64,000 nucleotides of DNA from NCBI RefSeq assembly GCF_001020565.1, contig NZ_LDAS01000001.1:1583985-1647984 (forward strand), written 5' to 3'. This DNA is from Maribacter thermophilus. Its GTDB lineage: Bacteria > Bacteroidota > Bacteroidia > Flavobacteriales > Flavobacteriaceae. Below, one piece after another: positions 1-11,400 of the stretch. The notes under the pieces were generated by a model. The model did no database searches. It saw only the letters and a list, made by a program, of their open reading frames with translations, and was not told the DNA's origin. Each line of letters opens with the position of its first letter. Within the stretch, counting starts at the first letter, position 1. A program made the position numbers and the translations under genes.

Positions 1-733
1 CCATTGTAGATTCTAAACTGGACAGCGTTCTGCCTAGTCCGGCGTTGTTCAGTGTATCTGAAAGTTCCGCAAAATTATGGGTCAATCGCTCAAAATTATT
101 TAAAGAACTATCCAATTTGCTCTCATTGTTTTTTAAAATATCATTCAATACCCGTGCACTACCGTTAAGACTTACCATAAGTTCGCTCAGACCATTAATG
201 GCCTTTCGCAAATCTTGCTTTGTATTACCGCTTAAGACATCGTTTACGTTTATTAGCACCGAGTCAGCGTCTCCCACCGCAGATTCGAACTTTTTGAACA
301 AAGGGGTAAGTTTTTGTTGAGCGAGTTCTGTTAGGCCAGGCCTGGTCTGTGTGTTTAGGGTATCTCCAGATTCGATGGCGCGGGCACCATCGAAAACAGG
401 TGTTATCTGTAGTCCTTTACCTCCAATAATACCGGTATCGTACAACTCTACGGTACTGTTCTTCGAAAACTCAAAATCACTGCTCACCGTAAAGGTGACC
501 ATAAGGTTTCCTTTGGTATCCAGAAACTTTATATCATTTACCTTTCCTACCCCAAAGCCGTTTATAGAAACGACGGTCCCTACTTGCAAGCCTCCTACAT
601 CGGGGTAAATGGCATACAATGTCTTACTGTTGTCAAAAAGTGGAGTGGACTTTAAATAACTAAACCCCAATATGAATAAAAGTATTCCTCCAATTACTAT
701 AATTCCGGTTTTAATTTCTCTGGATAGTTTCAA
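1..733 (-). CDS. MlaD-like MCE-domain protein (3' end outside window)
   Basis: Probable periplasmic lipid-transport substrate-binding component of an Mla-type ABC system, anchored in the inner membrane. About 244 residues are visible. The start reads LKLSREIKTG, followed by one hydrophobic membrane helix (residues ~9-25) and an MCE domain with the DVGGLQVGTVVSINGFGVG region. After that comes a polar helical stretch rich in Leu, Asn and Ser, typical of the coiled C-terminal part of MlaD proteins. The start is taken as TTG at 733: the frame is open further upstream but has no ATG or GTG, and related flavobacterial proteins begin M-K-L-S-R-E. The gene lies 59 bp downstream of the amidase on the same strand, so the two may be co-transcribed. 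Family assignment is firm; the transported lipid is not known. Confidence 0.85.
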   Translation of the reverse strand, partial: MKLSREIKTGIIVIGGILLFILGFSYLKSTPLFDNSKTLYAIYPDVGGLQVGTVVSINGFGVGKVNDIKFLDTKGNLMVTFTVSSDFEFSKNSTVELYDTGIIGGKGLQITPVFDGARAIESGDTLNTQTRPGLTELAQQKLTPLFKKFESAVGDADSVLINVNDVLSGNTKQDLRKAINGLSELMVSLNGSARVLNDILKNNESKLDSSLNNFERLTHNFAELSDTLNNAGLGRTLSSLESTM

Positions 734-792
734 GTAATCAGTTTTACGGTTATCAACAAAATTAGAAATAAATATTATATCAGTAAGATTTA

Positions 793-2073
793 TTATAAAT
801 CGTCTTGCAGCTCTTTTGGAACAGGTACCCTTTCCCCATCCTTATATGCTACAATATAAGCAGAGGGATAGCCTGTTCTAACGGCCTTGGCTTGCATCAT
901 CTTTGCTTCCCGATACGAATGCGTTTCCCCATACATGTATCTAAAAAGATTTTTATAAGGCTCTTTAGAAAGTTGTGACAGACCTTTAAAATTTGCGGCC
1001 TCCAACGGTAAATTTTTACCACTTGCCATTAATTGGACCTTAAAAATCAGCTTTTGATCATTGCTGCTCTCAGATATCTTTGGCTTCTTTTCCGATTTTA
1101 CGTCGACTACTTCTTTTACTTCTTCTTTTTTCGGAAGTTCTTTTTCTTTAGCATCGTCTAAAGTGGGTTTCGGCTTGTTTTCAGGTACTACCACGGCCAC
1201 GATCTCTCCCGTTTGTTTCTTTTCTTCGGTTTTTTTCTCGGGCTCTTTTATTTCCGGAGCCGAAATTTCAGAACCGACAAGAGAACTATTACTTGTTGTT
1301 TCGTCTTTATATTTAAGAATGGCATCCGCTATTGCAGCTCCCATTTCCGATTGTCCTTTCTTAGAATTCAGATAGGCCCCTTCTTCTTTATTGGTCAAAA
1401 AACCGGTCTCTACAAGAACACTGGGCATAAAGGTCTGGTGCAACACAATAAAACCGGCCTGTTTCACCTTACGATCATTACGCTTTAACCTACCCGACAT
1501 ATTATCTTGTATTTTTTTTGCCAATGCAATGCTTTGATCCAAAAATTCTTCTTGCATTATGGTAAGACCGATAACCGATTCTGGAGAATTGATATCGTAA
1601 TCTGCATAACGAGTTTCATAATTGTCCTCTAAATAGATTACAGAGTTTTCCTTTTTTGCAATCTCGAAATTTTGTTTGTTGGCATGGAGCCCCAGTACGA
1701 AAGTACCCGCACCATGTGCATCTGAAGTATGTGAGTCGCAATGTACCGAGACAAAAAGATCTGCATTTGCCTTATTGGCAATCTCCCCTCTTACATAAAG
1801 ATCTATAAAGGTATCGTCCTTTCTAGTATAGATTACTTTAATATCCTTATTCTTAGATAGTATCTCCCCTACTTTCAATACAATATTAAGGGCTATATTT
1901 TTTTCCAAATATCCATTTCCCAAGTTTCCCGGGTCGTGGCCACCATGTCCAGCATCCAGAACAACAACAAAGGGATCAGTGTCCTCGACCGCATCATAAT
2001 CGGTAAAAGAGGTAAGCAACATAGGGCACACCAACAACAAGAATGCAAATAATGGTTTAATTTTCATATTCAA
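793..2073 (-). CDS. N-acetylmuramoyl-L-alanine amidase (Amidase_3) with SPOR-like C-terminus
   Basis: Periplasmic zinc amidase that cleaves the MurNAc-L-Ala bond of peptidoglycan, probably during cell separation. The 426-residue protein has a signal peptide (residues 1-~24) and an Amidase_3 domain (~35-260). Visible metal or catalytic residues are H43 in LDAGHGGHDPG, E57 in YLEKN, the His of SVHCDSH, and the Glu of VLVETGF. A charged Glu/Lys/Pro-rich linker (~270-335) leads to a C-terminal SPOR-like region (VQLMASG, SYREAKMMQAKA), which would bind denuded glycan at the septum. The start could also be Met3. The neighbouring MCE gene downstream supports an envelope-maintenance context. Resembles AmiC-type enzymes; exact paralogue not assigned. 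Confidence 0.92.
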   Translation of the reverse strand: MNMKIKPLFAFLLLVCPMLLTSFTDYDAVEDTDPFVVVLDAGHGGHDPGNLGNGYLEKNIALNIVLKVGEILSKNKDIKVIYTRKDDTFIDLYVRGEIANKANADLFVSVHCDSHTSDAHGAGTFVLGLHANKQNFEIAKKENSVIYLEDNYETRYADYDINSPESVIGLTIMQEEFLDQSIALAKKIQDNMSGRLKRNDRKVKQAGFIVLHQTFMPSVLVETGFLTNKEEGAYLNSKKGQSEMGAAIADAILKYKDETTSNSSLVGSEISAPEIKEPEKKTEEKKQTGEIVAVVVPENKPKPTLDDAKEKELPKKEEVKEVVDVKSEKKPKISESSNDQKLIFKVQLMASGKNLPLEAANFKGLSQLSKEPYKNLFRYMYGETHSYREAKMMQAKAVRTGYPSAYIVAYKDGERVPVPKELQDDL

Positions 2074-2143
2074 TTGGGTTTTCGTAGCCCTTTACATGGT
2101 TAAAATTATTGTAATACTCTATAAAGGGAATAAAAAATATATG

Positions 2144-2151
2144 TAAGTTTG
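2144..2151 (+). promoter_or_regulatory. candidate -7 promoter element for the lptD-like gene
   Basis: TAAGTTTG matches the Bacteroidota -7 consensus TAnnTTTG exactly, 59 bp before the lptD-like start in the amidase/lptD divergent spacer. No good -33 TTG is seen at the usual distance, so this is only a candidate. Confidence 0.35.
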
Positions 2152-2210
2152 GCATCTGAATCTAATGGCTCACAGATTGCCAAACCTTTACAAAAATAGG
2201 ATATATAGCC

Positions 2211-4931
2211 TTGCAATCAAATAAACAGAACGTACTTTTCCTATTCCTACTTTTTGTTGGTATATTTTCTCTAGTAGCCCAAGAGAACAAGGTTGTACCC
2301 ATTGAAGTAAAAGCGGAAAAGGACTCTATTATAGCTCCACTTTTTCCAAAACCTGTTGTAAACGACAGTGTTATGAGAGATTCTTTGGCTCAAGATTCCC
2401 TCAACCAAAAGCCTCCAATATTATTGGACAATATTAAGTACAAAGCCAAGGATTACGTTAAATTAAGTCAAAAAGAGAATAAAATATACCTGTACAACGA
2501 AGCAGAGATCTATTATCAAGACACCGAGCTAAAAGCAGGTATAATTACAATGGACTATGTTAAAAACGAGGTATACGCTGGCCGTATAAAGGATTCCCTG
2601 GGCAATTACACCCAGTTGCCATACTTTAAACAGGGATCCAATGTCGTAATTCCAGATTCCATACGATTTAATTTTGACACTCAAAAGGCTATCATCTGGA
2701 ACTCTAGAACAGAACAACAGGCCGCTGCAGGACAACTAGGAAGTGATGCCATGAAAGTTTATGCCGAGATTACGAAAAAGGAGAACGACTCGGTATATTT
2801 TTTAAGCGAAGCAAAACTGACCACCTCAAAAGACACCATTAATCCCGATTATTACATTAGGGTAAGAAAGGCTAAATTTGTTCCCAAGAAAAAGGTGATT
2901 GCAGGTTTTAGCAATCTGTACATTGCCGATGTTCCCACACCTATAATCATGCCCTTTGCCTATTTTCCATTATCCGTAGGTCGGGCCGCAGGTATTTTAA
3001 TGCCTTCTTTCGGTAACGATCCCGATACAGGCTATTTCTTACAGGACATGGGCTACTACCTGCCGCTGGGAGATTATGCCGACGTAACATTTACAGGTGA
3101 TTTTTACACGAACGGCAGTTGGGGATTTAGAGCCACCTCGGTGTATACCAAACGATATAAGTACAGAGGAAACTTTAATATAAGGTACGAGAATCTGGTC
3201 AATAGCCAAAAGGGATTTAGTGATTATAGTCTTTCAAAAAACTATAACATTCAATTTTCACATTCGCAGGACACGAAAGCAAGTCCGAACTCAAGATTTT
3301 CTGCGTCTGTTAACTTAGGGAGTAGCGAATATTACAGAAACTCTTTACAGCAAAGAAATTTGCCCAGTACACAGAACAACACACTATCTTCCTCTATATC
3401 ATACTCAAAAACGTTTCCCGAATACCCCTCGGTAAACATGAGCTTGACCGCGACACACTCACAGCTTACCTCGGCCACGGTTCTTGAATCGGACACGGAT
3501 AACATTACAATGACCCTTCCTACACTACAGGCAAGTATGGAACGCATTTATCCTTTTGCAAAAAGGGACGGCATAAAGAAAGGTATAATTCAAAATATCA
3601 ATTTTCAGTACGACTTAAACGCCCAAAATAGATTAACCACCAATGACGATGATTTTTTAACGGGCAAAATGTTCGATAATGCCAAAGTTGGTGCCGTACA
3701 CACCATCCCCATAAACACCAACTTTAAAGTGGCAAAATTCTTTAGTGTTAGTATGGGCGGTAGTTATAAGGACGTGTGGACATTGGAGACCTACGACCAA
3801 CGTTATGATAGCGAATCGGACGCTGTCGTAAGAGATACCATAAGTGGCTTTGACAGATACAACCAATACAACCTTAGCGCTAGTATAGGTACCACACTTT
3901 ACGGAACTTTCAACTTTGGTGAGGACAAAAAGATACAGGCAATAAGACATGTAATGCGCCCCTCTTTAAGTTACGGATACGCTCCCTCTTTTGATCAATT
4001 TTATGATGAATATATAGATGAAGATGGTGATGTAGTACAATATAGCCGTTTTGAAGGCACCCTTAACGGAGCCCCTAGCCTAGGAAGATCCAACAGTGTA
4101 AGTTTCTCATTGGCAAATACCCTTGAAGCAAAGGTCAGGGATAAGGATTCTACAAAAATAGAACCTAAAAAGATTCCTATCTTAAGCAATCTCAACATCT
4201 CTACCTCATACAACCTAGAATCGGATTCTTTAAGATTGAGCCCCCTAAGTATAAACGGGGGAACCACGATATTGGACAACAAAATGTCCATTAACTTTTC
4301 TGCCGGATTAGACCCCTATGCGATAGATAATAACGGTACTCGGATCGACACATGGAATATTGATAACGGCGGAAGCCTTTTCCGATTAACAAGGGCAAAC
4401 GCCAACATTTCCTATTCTATCAGTAGCGATATGTTCGGAAAAGACAAGGATGACAAAAAAGATCAGGAAGAAGAAGATCCATTCGACTATGTAGCCCAGA
4501 GTGGTGGCCGAACGGACGACCTATTTGGACGAGCCGATAGTTTTACAGACAACCCCGTAAGACCGCAAGACAAGGACGAAGATGTTCAAAATCCCGTATA
4601 TGGCACCAAAATACCGTGGAACTTTAGACTTGCTTATTCCGCAAGTTACTTAAACAGTGCCCGACAAAACGAGTTCAGCAGCCACTCTTTAATGTTCTCG
4701 GGAGATATAGAACTATCCCCGAGATGGAAAGTGGGCGGTTCTTCGGGATATGATTTTAAAAACAAAGGTTTTACCTTGACCCAATTAAGATTTCAAAGAG
4801 ATTTAAAGAGTTTTTCCATGCGTTTTAACTGGACACCTTTTGGCACATATAAAAGATGGTATTTCTTTATAGGTATAGACGCCTCTATATTGAGTGATCT
4901 AAAATGGGAAAACAGAAGTAAATCTTATTAG
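2211..4931 (+). CDS. LptD-like outer-membrane LPS-assembly protein
   Basis: Putative outer-membrane translocon component that inserts lipopolysaccharide into the outer leaflet, partnered in other bacteria by LptE. The 906-residue protein has a signal peptide (FLFLLFVGIFSLVAQ, residues ~9-23), an N-terminal OstA/LptA-like beta-jellyroll part (~50-240, with YLYNEAEIYYQD and KKKVIAGF), and a long C-terminal beta-barrel with alternating aromatic strands, ending ENRSKSY. An acidic insert (KDDKKDQEEEDPFDY) lies near residue 750. The frame is open only back to 2166 and contains no ATG or GTG, so TTG at 2211 is the most likely start. Divergent from the amidase. Bacteroidota LptD is very divergent from the E. 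coli protein, so the name rests on overall architecture. Confidence 0.85.
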   Translation: MQSNKQNVLFLFLLFVGIFSLVAQENKVVPIEVKAEKDSIIAPLFPKPVVNDSVMRDSLAQDSLNQKPPILLDNIKYKAKDYVKLSQKENKIYLYNEAEIYYQDTELKAGIITMDYVKNEVYAGRIKDSLGNYTQLPYFKQGSNVVIPDSIRFNFDTQKAIIWNSRTEQQAAAGQLGSDAMKVYAEITKKENDSVYFLSEAKLTTSKDTINPDYYIRVRKAKFVPKKKVIAGFSNLYIADVPTPIIMPFAYFPLSVGRAAGILMPSFGNDPDTGYFLQDMGYYLPLGDYADVTFTGDFYTNGSWGFRATSVYTKRYKYRGNFNIRYENLVNSQKGFSDYSLSKNYNIQFSHSQDTKASPNSRFSASVNLGSSEYYRNSLQQRNLPSTQNNTLSSSISYSKTFPEYPSVNMSLTATHSQLTSATVLESDTDNITMTLPTLQASMERIYPFAKRDGIKKGIIQNINFQYDLNAQNRLTTNDDDFLTGKMFDNAKVGAVHTIPINTNFKVAKFFSVSMGGSYKDVWTLETYDQRYDSESDAVVRDTISGFDRYNQYNLSASIGTTLYGTFNFGEDKKIQAIRHVMRPSLSYGYAPSFDQFYDEYIDEDGDVVQYSRFEGTLNGAPSLGRSNSVSFSLANTLEAKVRDKDSTKIEPKKIPILSNLNISTSYNLESDSLRLSPLSINGGTTILDNKMSINFSAGLDPYAIDNNGTRIDTWNIDNGGSLFRLTRANANISYSISSDMFGKDKDDKKDQEEEDPFDYVAQSGGRTDDLFGRADSFTDNPVRPQDKDEDVQNPVYGTKIPWNFRLAYSASYLNSARQNEFSSHSLMFSGDIELSPRWKVGGSSGYDFKNKGFTLTQLRFQRDLKSFSMRFNWTPFGTYKRWYFFIGIDASILSDLKWENRSKSY

Positions 4932-4950
4932 GAACAATAACAGCTATATT

Positions 4951-5331
4951 ATGAAAAAGGTCATAAACACTGTAAATGCACCAGCACCGATAGGCCCATA
5001 CAACCAAGCCATCTTGAGCGGAAACACCCTTTATATTTCTGGACAGATACCTATAGACCCAAAGAGCGGTGAACTTATTTCTGGTGACATTAAAAAAGAA
5101 ACTCGCCAGTCCATGGAAAACCTAAAGGCTATTCTAGAAGAGGCCGATATGACATTTGAAAACGTGGTAAAGTCATCTATATTCTTGAGCGACATGAACC
5201 AATTTTCGCAAGTAAACGAAGTCTACAGCTCTTATTTTAACGAAGAAACCGCTCCTGCGAGAGAAACGGTCGAAGTGGCTAATTTGCCTAAATTCGTAAA
5301 TGTGGAGATTTCTATGATCGCCGTAAAATAA
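4951..5331 (+). CDS. ridA: RidA family reactive intermediate (enamine/imine) deaminase
   Basis: Small cytoplasmic trimeric enzyme that hydrolyses 2-aminoacrylate and related imines formed by PLP enzymes, protecting PLP enzymes from damage. The 126-residue length is typical. Family motifs seen are APAPIGPYNQA, ISGQIPIDP, the substrate-binding Arg in APARETVEV, and VEISMIA near the end, which carries the conserved Glu. It starts 19 bp after the lptD-like gene on the same strand and could be read from the same message; no functional link between the two is implied. It converges on the BadF-family kinase with only 3 bp between stop codons. Confidence 0.93.
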   Translation: MKKVINTVNAPAPIGPYNQAILSGNTLYISGQIPIDPKSGELISGDIKKETRQSMENLKAILEEADMTFENVVKSSIFLSDMNQFSQVNEVYSSYFNEETAPARETVEVANLPKFVNVEISMIAVK

Positions 5332-5334
5332 GCT

Positions 5335-6186
5335 CTACATATTTTCTCTATGAAATTCAACAAGGCCCTCTATGGGTCTTTGTCGAATAACACCCACGAT
5401 CAAATCATTTCTTTTTAATACGGTGGTTAGTTCGTCCCTTAAATAATGGGCTATACTGCCTACAAAATTAATGGGCACCTTGGTTGCCAGTTCAAACTGC
5501 ATCACGTAGTTGTTTATAAACTGCTGAAAACCTTTATCTATTACACCTTTAGAATACGGGTGTTCTTTATTTTCTATCAAGAACCTTGCAAAGGTAGCGA
5601 GATACGTATTAGGATTGGGTTGCTTGTATAGATTCTCTTTTATAGTATCTGCCTCCAAATCATATTGCTGTGCAAACTTGATACCAAGATCCCCGGGCAT
5701 TTTATTAAAATAATAATCCCTTATCAATTTTCGCCCAAAGTAATTTCCACTACCATCATCCATAGGTATGTACCCCAACGAAGTAACTTTTTGAAACAGT
5801 TGGTTACCATCGTAATAGCTGCAGTTAGAACCGGTACCGAGTATACATACAATACCTTGATGCCCTATTTTTGTCGTGGCATATATAGCAGCGTACGTAT
5901 CTTCTCTTACATCGGCTTTGGCATTCGGAAAAAAGTCTTTAAAAATATCCTTTAAAAATTTTTTCATTCTATCGGTACCACATCCCGCACCGTAAAAAAA
6001 CAGTTTTGTAACCTTGTCCCTATTTTTAGATAACTCAAAATTATTAGCCAATCTATCCTCTATTACATCTTTGGTCAAAACCTCAGGGCTCAAACCCAAT
6101 GTTTGGGTCAAAAAAAGCTCATTCCCGTTTTCATCCAAGGCTATCCAATCTGATTTGGTAGCACCGCTATCCACTATTAAAATCAT
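5335..6186 (-). CDS. BadF/BadG/BcrA/BcrD-family kinase (N-acetylglucosamine kinase-like)
   Basis: ASKHA-fold ATPase that probably phosphorylates an amino sugar in the cytoplasm. Visible motifs in the 283-residue protein are the N-terminal phosphate-1 loop (IVDSGATKSDW), a GTGSNC phosphate-binding motif in the middle, and DDGSGNYFGR. The BadF family includes GlcNAc kinases and the MurK-type kinases of MurNAc/GlcNAc, so this protein could feed amino sugars into the recycling locus at 39253-48532; that link is inference. It follows gapA on the same strand but a terminator hairpin separates them, so it probably has its own promoter or depends on read-through. Substrate not determinable from sequence. 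Confidence 0.82.
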   Translation of the reverse strand: MILIVDSGATKSDWIALDENGNELFLTQTLGLSPEVLTKDVIEDRLANNFELSKNRDKVTKLFFYGAGCGTDRMKKFLKDIFKDFFPNAKADVREDTYAAIYATTKIGHQGIVCILGTGSNCSYYDGNQLFQKVTSLGYIPMDDGSGNYFGRKLIRDYYFNKMPGDLGIKFAQQYDLEADTIKENLYKQPNPNTYLATFARFLIENKEHPYSKGVIDKGFQQFINNYVMQFELATKVPINFVGSIAHYLRDELTTVLKRNDLIVGVIRQRPIEGLVEFHRENM

Positions 6187-6198
6187 ACACTTTCATTT

Positions 6199-6244
6199 AA
6201 AAAATAATCCTGAAAATAAGGAAAAATCGCCTTATAATCAGGAT
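6199..6244 (-). terminator. rho-independent terminator after gapA
   Basis: On the minus strand the arm ATCCTGATTATAAGG pairs with CCTTATTTTCAGGAT (13 of 15 positions) around an 8-nt loop and is followed by TATTTTTT. It lies just after the gapA stop, and its T-run ends only about 12 nt before the BadF-kinase start codon. Confidence 0.75.
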
Positions 6245-6269
6245 TAATATTATAAAACTAAATTGTTCC

Positions 6270-7274
<1,005 letters not shown>

Positions 7275-7298
7275 CTATTGTTTTTAATCGATTAAAAA

Positions 7299-8285
7299 TT
7301 ATGTAGTCATTATTTCAGAAACCCTTATTAGTTCCTTATCTATTTTTGTATGCCCCTTTATAGCCTTATTTATTGGCGTCAGGGTTATTTTATTGTCCTG
7401 AATACCTACCATAAGGTTTGTTTTACCTTCCAACAGGGCTTCAACCGCCCTAACTCCCATTCTACTGGCAAGTACACGGTCATAGCAAGACGGAGCCCCT
7501 CCTCGTTGCATATGTCCCAATACAGAGACACGAACATCATAAATTGGTAAATGTTCTTCTACATATTCTTTTAATTCGAATACGTTTTTACCAGATTTAT
7601 CACCTTCTGCCACTATAACGATGCTCGAGGATTTTCCAGACTCCTTACTTCTCTTCAAGGATTCCAATAGGCGATCGAGCCCTAAATTTTCTTCCGGTAT
7701 CAGAATTTCTTCTGCTCCTGCACCTACACCGGCGTTCAAGGCAATATGTCCAACATCCCTACCCATTACTTCCACAAAGAAAAGCCTGTTATGGGAGCTG
7801 GCCGTATCCCTGATCTTATCTATACAATCTACTACCGTATTTAGTGCCGTATCAAAGCCAAGTGTAAAACTGGTACCAAAAATATCATTATCGATAGTAC
7901 CGGGTATCCCCATAATAGGGAAACTAAATTCTTGATTAAAAATCATAGCACCCGTAAAACTACCATCACCCCCAATAACCACAAAGGCATCTATACCTGC
8001 CGACACCAGTTGGTCATAAGCTTTTTTCCTGCCTTCGGGAGTTCTAAACTCGGTACATCTCGCTGATTTCAGGATAGTACCTCCTTTATTGATAATGTTA
8101 TTTACACTTCTTGCGTCCATAGGTTTGAAATCTCCTTCTATCATTCCTTGATACCCCCTATAGACACCTACACACTCAACTTTCATGTAGGCACATGTTC
8201 TCACGACCGATCTTATGGCCGCATTCATACCTGGAGAATCGCCCCCAGATGTGAGTACTGCTATTTTTTTAATTTTTGATGACAT
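7299..8285 (-). CDS. pfkA: ATP-dependent 6-phosphofructokinase
   Basis: Commits fructose-6-phosphate to glycolysis by ATP-dependent phosphorylation to fructose-1,6-bisphosphate. The 328-residue protein shows the PfkA signature set: TSGGDSPGMNAAIR at the N-terminus, the nucleotide motif GGDGSFTGA, the catalytic loop GTIDNDI, the substrate motif EVMGRD and HMQRGG. The Gly of GGDGS suggests ATP rather than pyrophosphate as donor. First gene of the pfkA-gapA operon; its message could take up fructose-6-phosphate made by the NagB pathway elsewhere in the window. Confidence 0.97.
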   Translation of the reverse strand: MSSKIKKIAVLTSGGDSPGMNAAIRSVVRTCAYMKVECVGVYRGYQGMIEGDFKPMDARSVNNIINKGGTILKSARCTEFRTPEGRKKAYDQLVSAGIDAFVVIGGDGSFTGAMIFNQEFSFPIMGIPGTIDNDIFGTSFTLGFDTALNTVVDCIDKIRDTASSHNRLFFVEVMGRDVGHIALNAGVGAGAEEILIPEENLGLDRLLESLKRSKESGKSSSIVIVAEGDKSGKNVFELKEYVEEHLPIYDVRVSVLGHMQRGGAPSCYDRVLASRMGVRAVEALLEGKTNLMVGIQDNKITLTPINKAIKGHTKIDKELIRVSEIMTT

Positions 8286-8302
8286 GTGAAAATTTAAGCC
8301 AA

Positions 8303-8326
8303 CGAAATTACTAAAACTTCTGCCAA
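8303..8326 (-). promoter_or_regulatory. candidate promoter upstream of pfkA
   Basis: On the minus strand TTG, then 13 nt, then TAATTTCG (7 of 8 match to TAnnTTTG) ends 17 nt before the pfkA start. The spacing is shorter than the usual -33/-7 distance in Bacteroidota, so the TTG may be coincidental. Confidence 0.25.
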
Positions 8327-8456
8327 TAAAGAAATGGCTTGCCCATGCATTTTACTACAATCCCCGAAAAAAAAGACACCACTGTTACATATTAACCAAA
8401 AAATAACGCAAACCTGTAATTTATTAACATTTTCAAATGTTCTAACAGTAAAAAAA

Positions 8457-11400
8457 TTAGAAAGATTTTGGTTTGGAATAAAAATTTAGCAAGCTATCTT
8501 TTCCCATAACATTATCAGGTTGGGGAGTTATTTGGGGAGTAGGTTTGCTCACCGATTGTGACTTTGACGAATCTTCTTTCTTTAAAATTTTCCTGAACAG
8601 CTCTTTAAAGGTATCAAAATCCACCTCGTATGATAATCCCGCTCCTTGTGTAGATCCTTGCTGATCGGGAAGAATGGCCTCTATTTCGCTCTGCCTACTA
8701 AAAAATTGAGCACTTAGACTACCTTCTTCATTTAAAAGCAACTGTATTTCAAAATCGCCAGCTACCAATGTTTCACTTGCCCCCCCCACAGGAACCCCTA
8801 CTTGACCGTTGAACAATACCCTATCGGATATTTGTGTAGATACGGTTACACCTATTCGGTCATCTGTCTCCAAATCCGTACTCTGAATACCTTGTTCATA
8901 CGAAAGTCCAAAATTTAATTTATCGTTGCTTCCTCCTAAAATAGAATTCAATATTCCAGAAGCGCTCTGTACCAAATTACCTGTAATTGCCTGCTGGTTT
9001 ATTCCACTTTGATCGCTTACAAAAGAACCTTGTGCCAATAAAAATATGGCATTTTTCTCGGCCACCGTTGGATCTTGCAACCTATACTCCAACTCTGATT
9101 GTACAATTGAGTTGGTTCCAGGAAAATCGATACCAAACTCAATATCAGGGTTCTCCAATTCTCCTGTTAGCCGTATTATAACATCTGTCGATATTCTACT
9201 TGTATAGCTATCGTCGTCTAACAATGGGGCCGGATTCGCCGTTAAAGAATATACCGCTTCCATATTTAACTGGGCCTGCAATGGCTTTTGATCCCAATTT
9301 ATGGTGCCTCCAGGTTCCACTTTAAAAGTTTTGTCTATCAACCCACCGAATTTATAATGAAATTGCCCTGTAACCACAACAAAATCCCCATACATCTCAA
9401 ACTTTCCATTGGTGTTTATCTGAATTAAAAGAATACCCTCTCCGGTTCCTTTTAAAGAACTGCCCGTTTTGGTATCGGTAACTATCTCTACTTCGGCATC
9501 GGGTGTTACATCAAGGTTAAATTCCAATTCCAGCCCCTGATAGTCTTTCAACTCCCTTTGTTCATCAATGACCCCAAGATCGTTCTTTTCAATGAAATTT
9601 ATAAAAGAGTAATCCCCCACTGTAGCAACATCGCTCAATGGTATTTTTAAAGATGTCCCTTTCGCCGTCTCACCATCTACGGTAATATTCAATGCCGTTG
9701 TCGGTCCATAGATACGGCCCGTACCGTTCAAATAACCGGTTCCATAATACAGGTCGCCTTCTTTAAACTCTGTATTCAATATCAAAAATCGATTGTCATT
9801 GGTATCAACGTTCAAGTTAAGTACCCAGTTATCGAAATAGCTATGAGTAATGGTGCCATCTAGATTTGCCTTTGTCTTCATAGCCACATCGGTAAGGCCA
9901 ATATTTTCAAAATCGAAGGTCTGTTTATCCAAGCGCACCCTAGATCTAGGGGCAAAGGCATAATCCACATTTAAATAGGGTATGGCAATACCGGCATTGT
10001 CCAAGGTAATAAGACCATCAAAATTAGGATTGTCCACGTCTCCCGTAATACTTACGCGACCGTCCATATCCCCTCTAATATTATCAATGACACCATCCCC
10101 TAAAGGACTAAAAGGTTCCAAATTAAAATTATTGAAATTAGCCACCAAGTTCGCCGTAGGCACATCTGCCTTATTGTTTATTTTACCTACCACCCCAAAT
10201 TTCTCAGTTCCATTTTCGCTGAGTTGCGAATTAACCTGAAACTCGGTAAGATCCCTATTTCCCACAATACTGATCGCCAAGTCGCCCAAGGGTATGTCGT
10301 TTATTCCGAACTGTTCTATGTTCAAATTCGAGGATGGTAAATAAATACCATCTTTTTGAAGAATATTTAAACTACCGTTTACCTCTCCCTGAAGCTTAAG
10401 ACTATCGATTACCGGGGTAATCTTATTCAAGGAAACTATTTTAAATTGAAGCTGAAGATCTTTATAAGTAGAATCGGCCAATTGCCCTTTTAAACGAATT
10501 TGCTCGCGTTCTTCGTTGTTCATTACAATTTCTTGAATTGTAATGCTGTCCAAAGACCTATTTAATATCACTTTATTTTTAGTATCGCCTTCCTTGTTCA
10601 GTATCCATTTATTGCCTTTAAAGCTTACATCAGAGGTCTTTAGACCTATTACAGATTTGTTTTCTTTATTAAAGGTGTGATAAAAGTTTAAGTTATAACT
10701 ATCGTTAAACTCACTACCCCCTTTAAACTCTGACCTAAAGAACAGAGTGTCCTTCAACGTAGTGTTGATCAAGCTAAAATCTTTAACGTCATAATATCTG
10801 GTCTTTAAATCGCTTACCGATACATAGGTATTAAAAAGAGGGTTCTTGTTATCTATCTTCAACTCTATATTGTCTGCCTCATTACCGTAAGCCTCAATAC
10901 TAGGAGATTTAAAATTTAGTTTAAAGTCCCCTTCATCAGAAACAATTTTCCCTCTAATAAAAGTGTTGGGATCGAACCTCACCTCGGGGAAAAAGACATC
11001 TACGATCTTGTTATATATCTTAAAGTTAAAATCGATGTTCTGCCCTTCGGAGATTTCATACGGTCGGTAATTGGTATAAATACTTCCGACAGAGTTCTGG
11101 ACCAATTTCCCCAGTTCCTTTACTTTAAAATTACCTTTCATATACCCCGTGATAATATCAGGGGAATTTATATTTATGGTTCTGACAGAATCATTCTCAA
11201 ACGAGGATGTTACTTTGAAATCATCAAAATAATAGGTGTCGTTCACATTCTGAAAATTGGTTTTCGAAAAACTGACGTCCCCTACTATATTATCTAATGT
11301 AGTACCGTTTATATTCATGCTTACATCACCCTTGAAGATGGAGATGCTATCGTTTATAAAGTTTAGTTTTTTAAGATCGGCATAGGCCACGGATGCTTTA

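Noticed and set aside
8426-8441. Palindrome AACATTT-TC-AAATGTT between tamB and pfkA
   Set aside because: The loop is only 2 nt and the T-run precedes rather than follows the stem on the relevant strand; not a convincing terminator.
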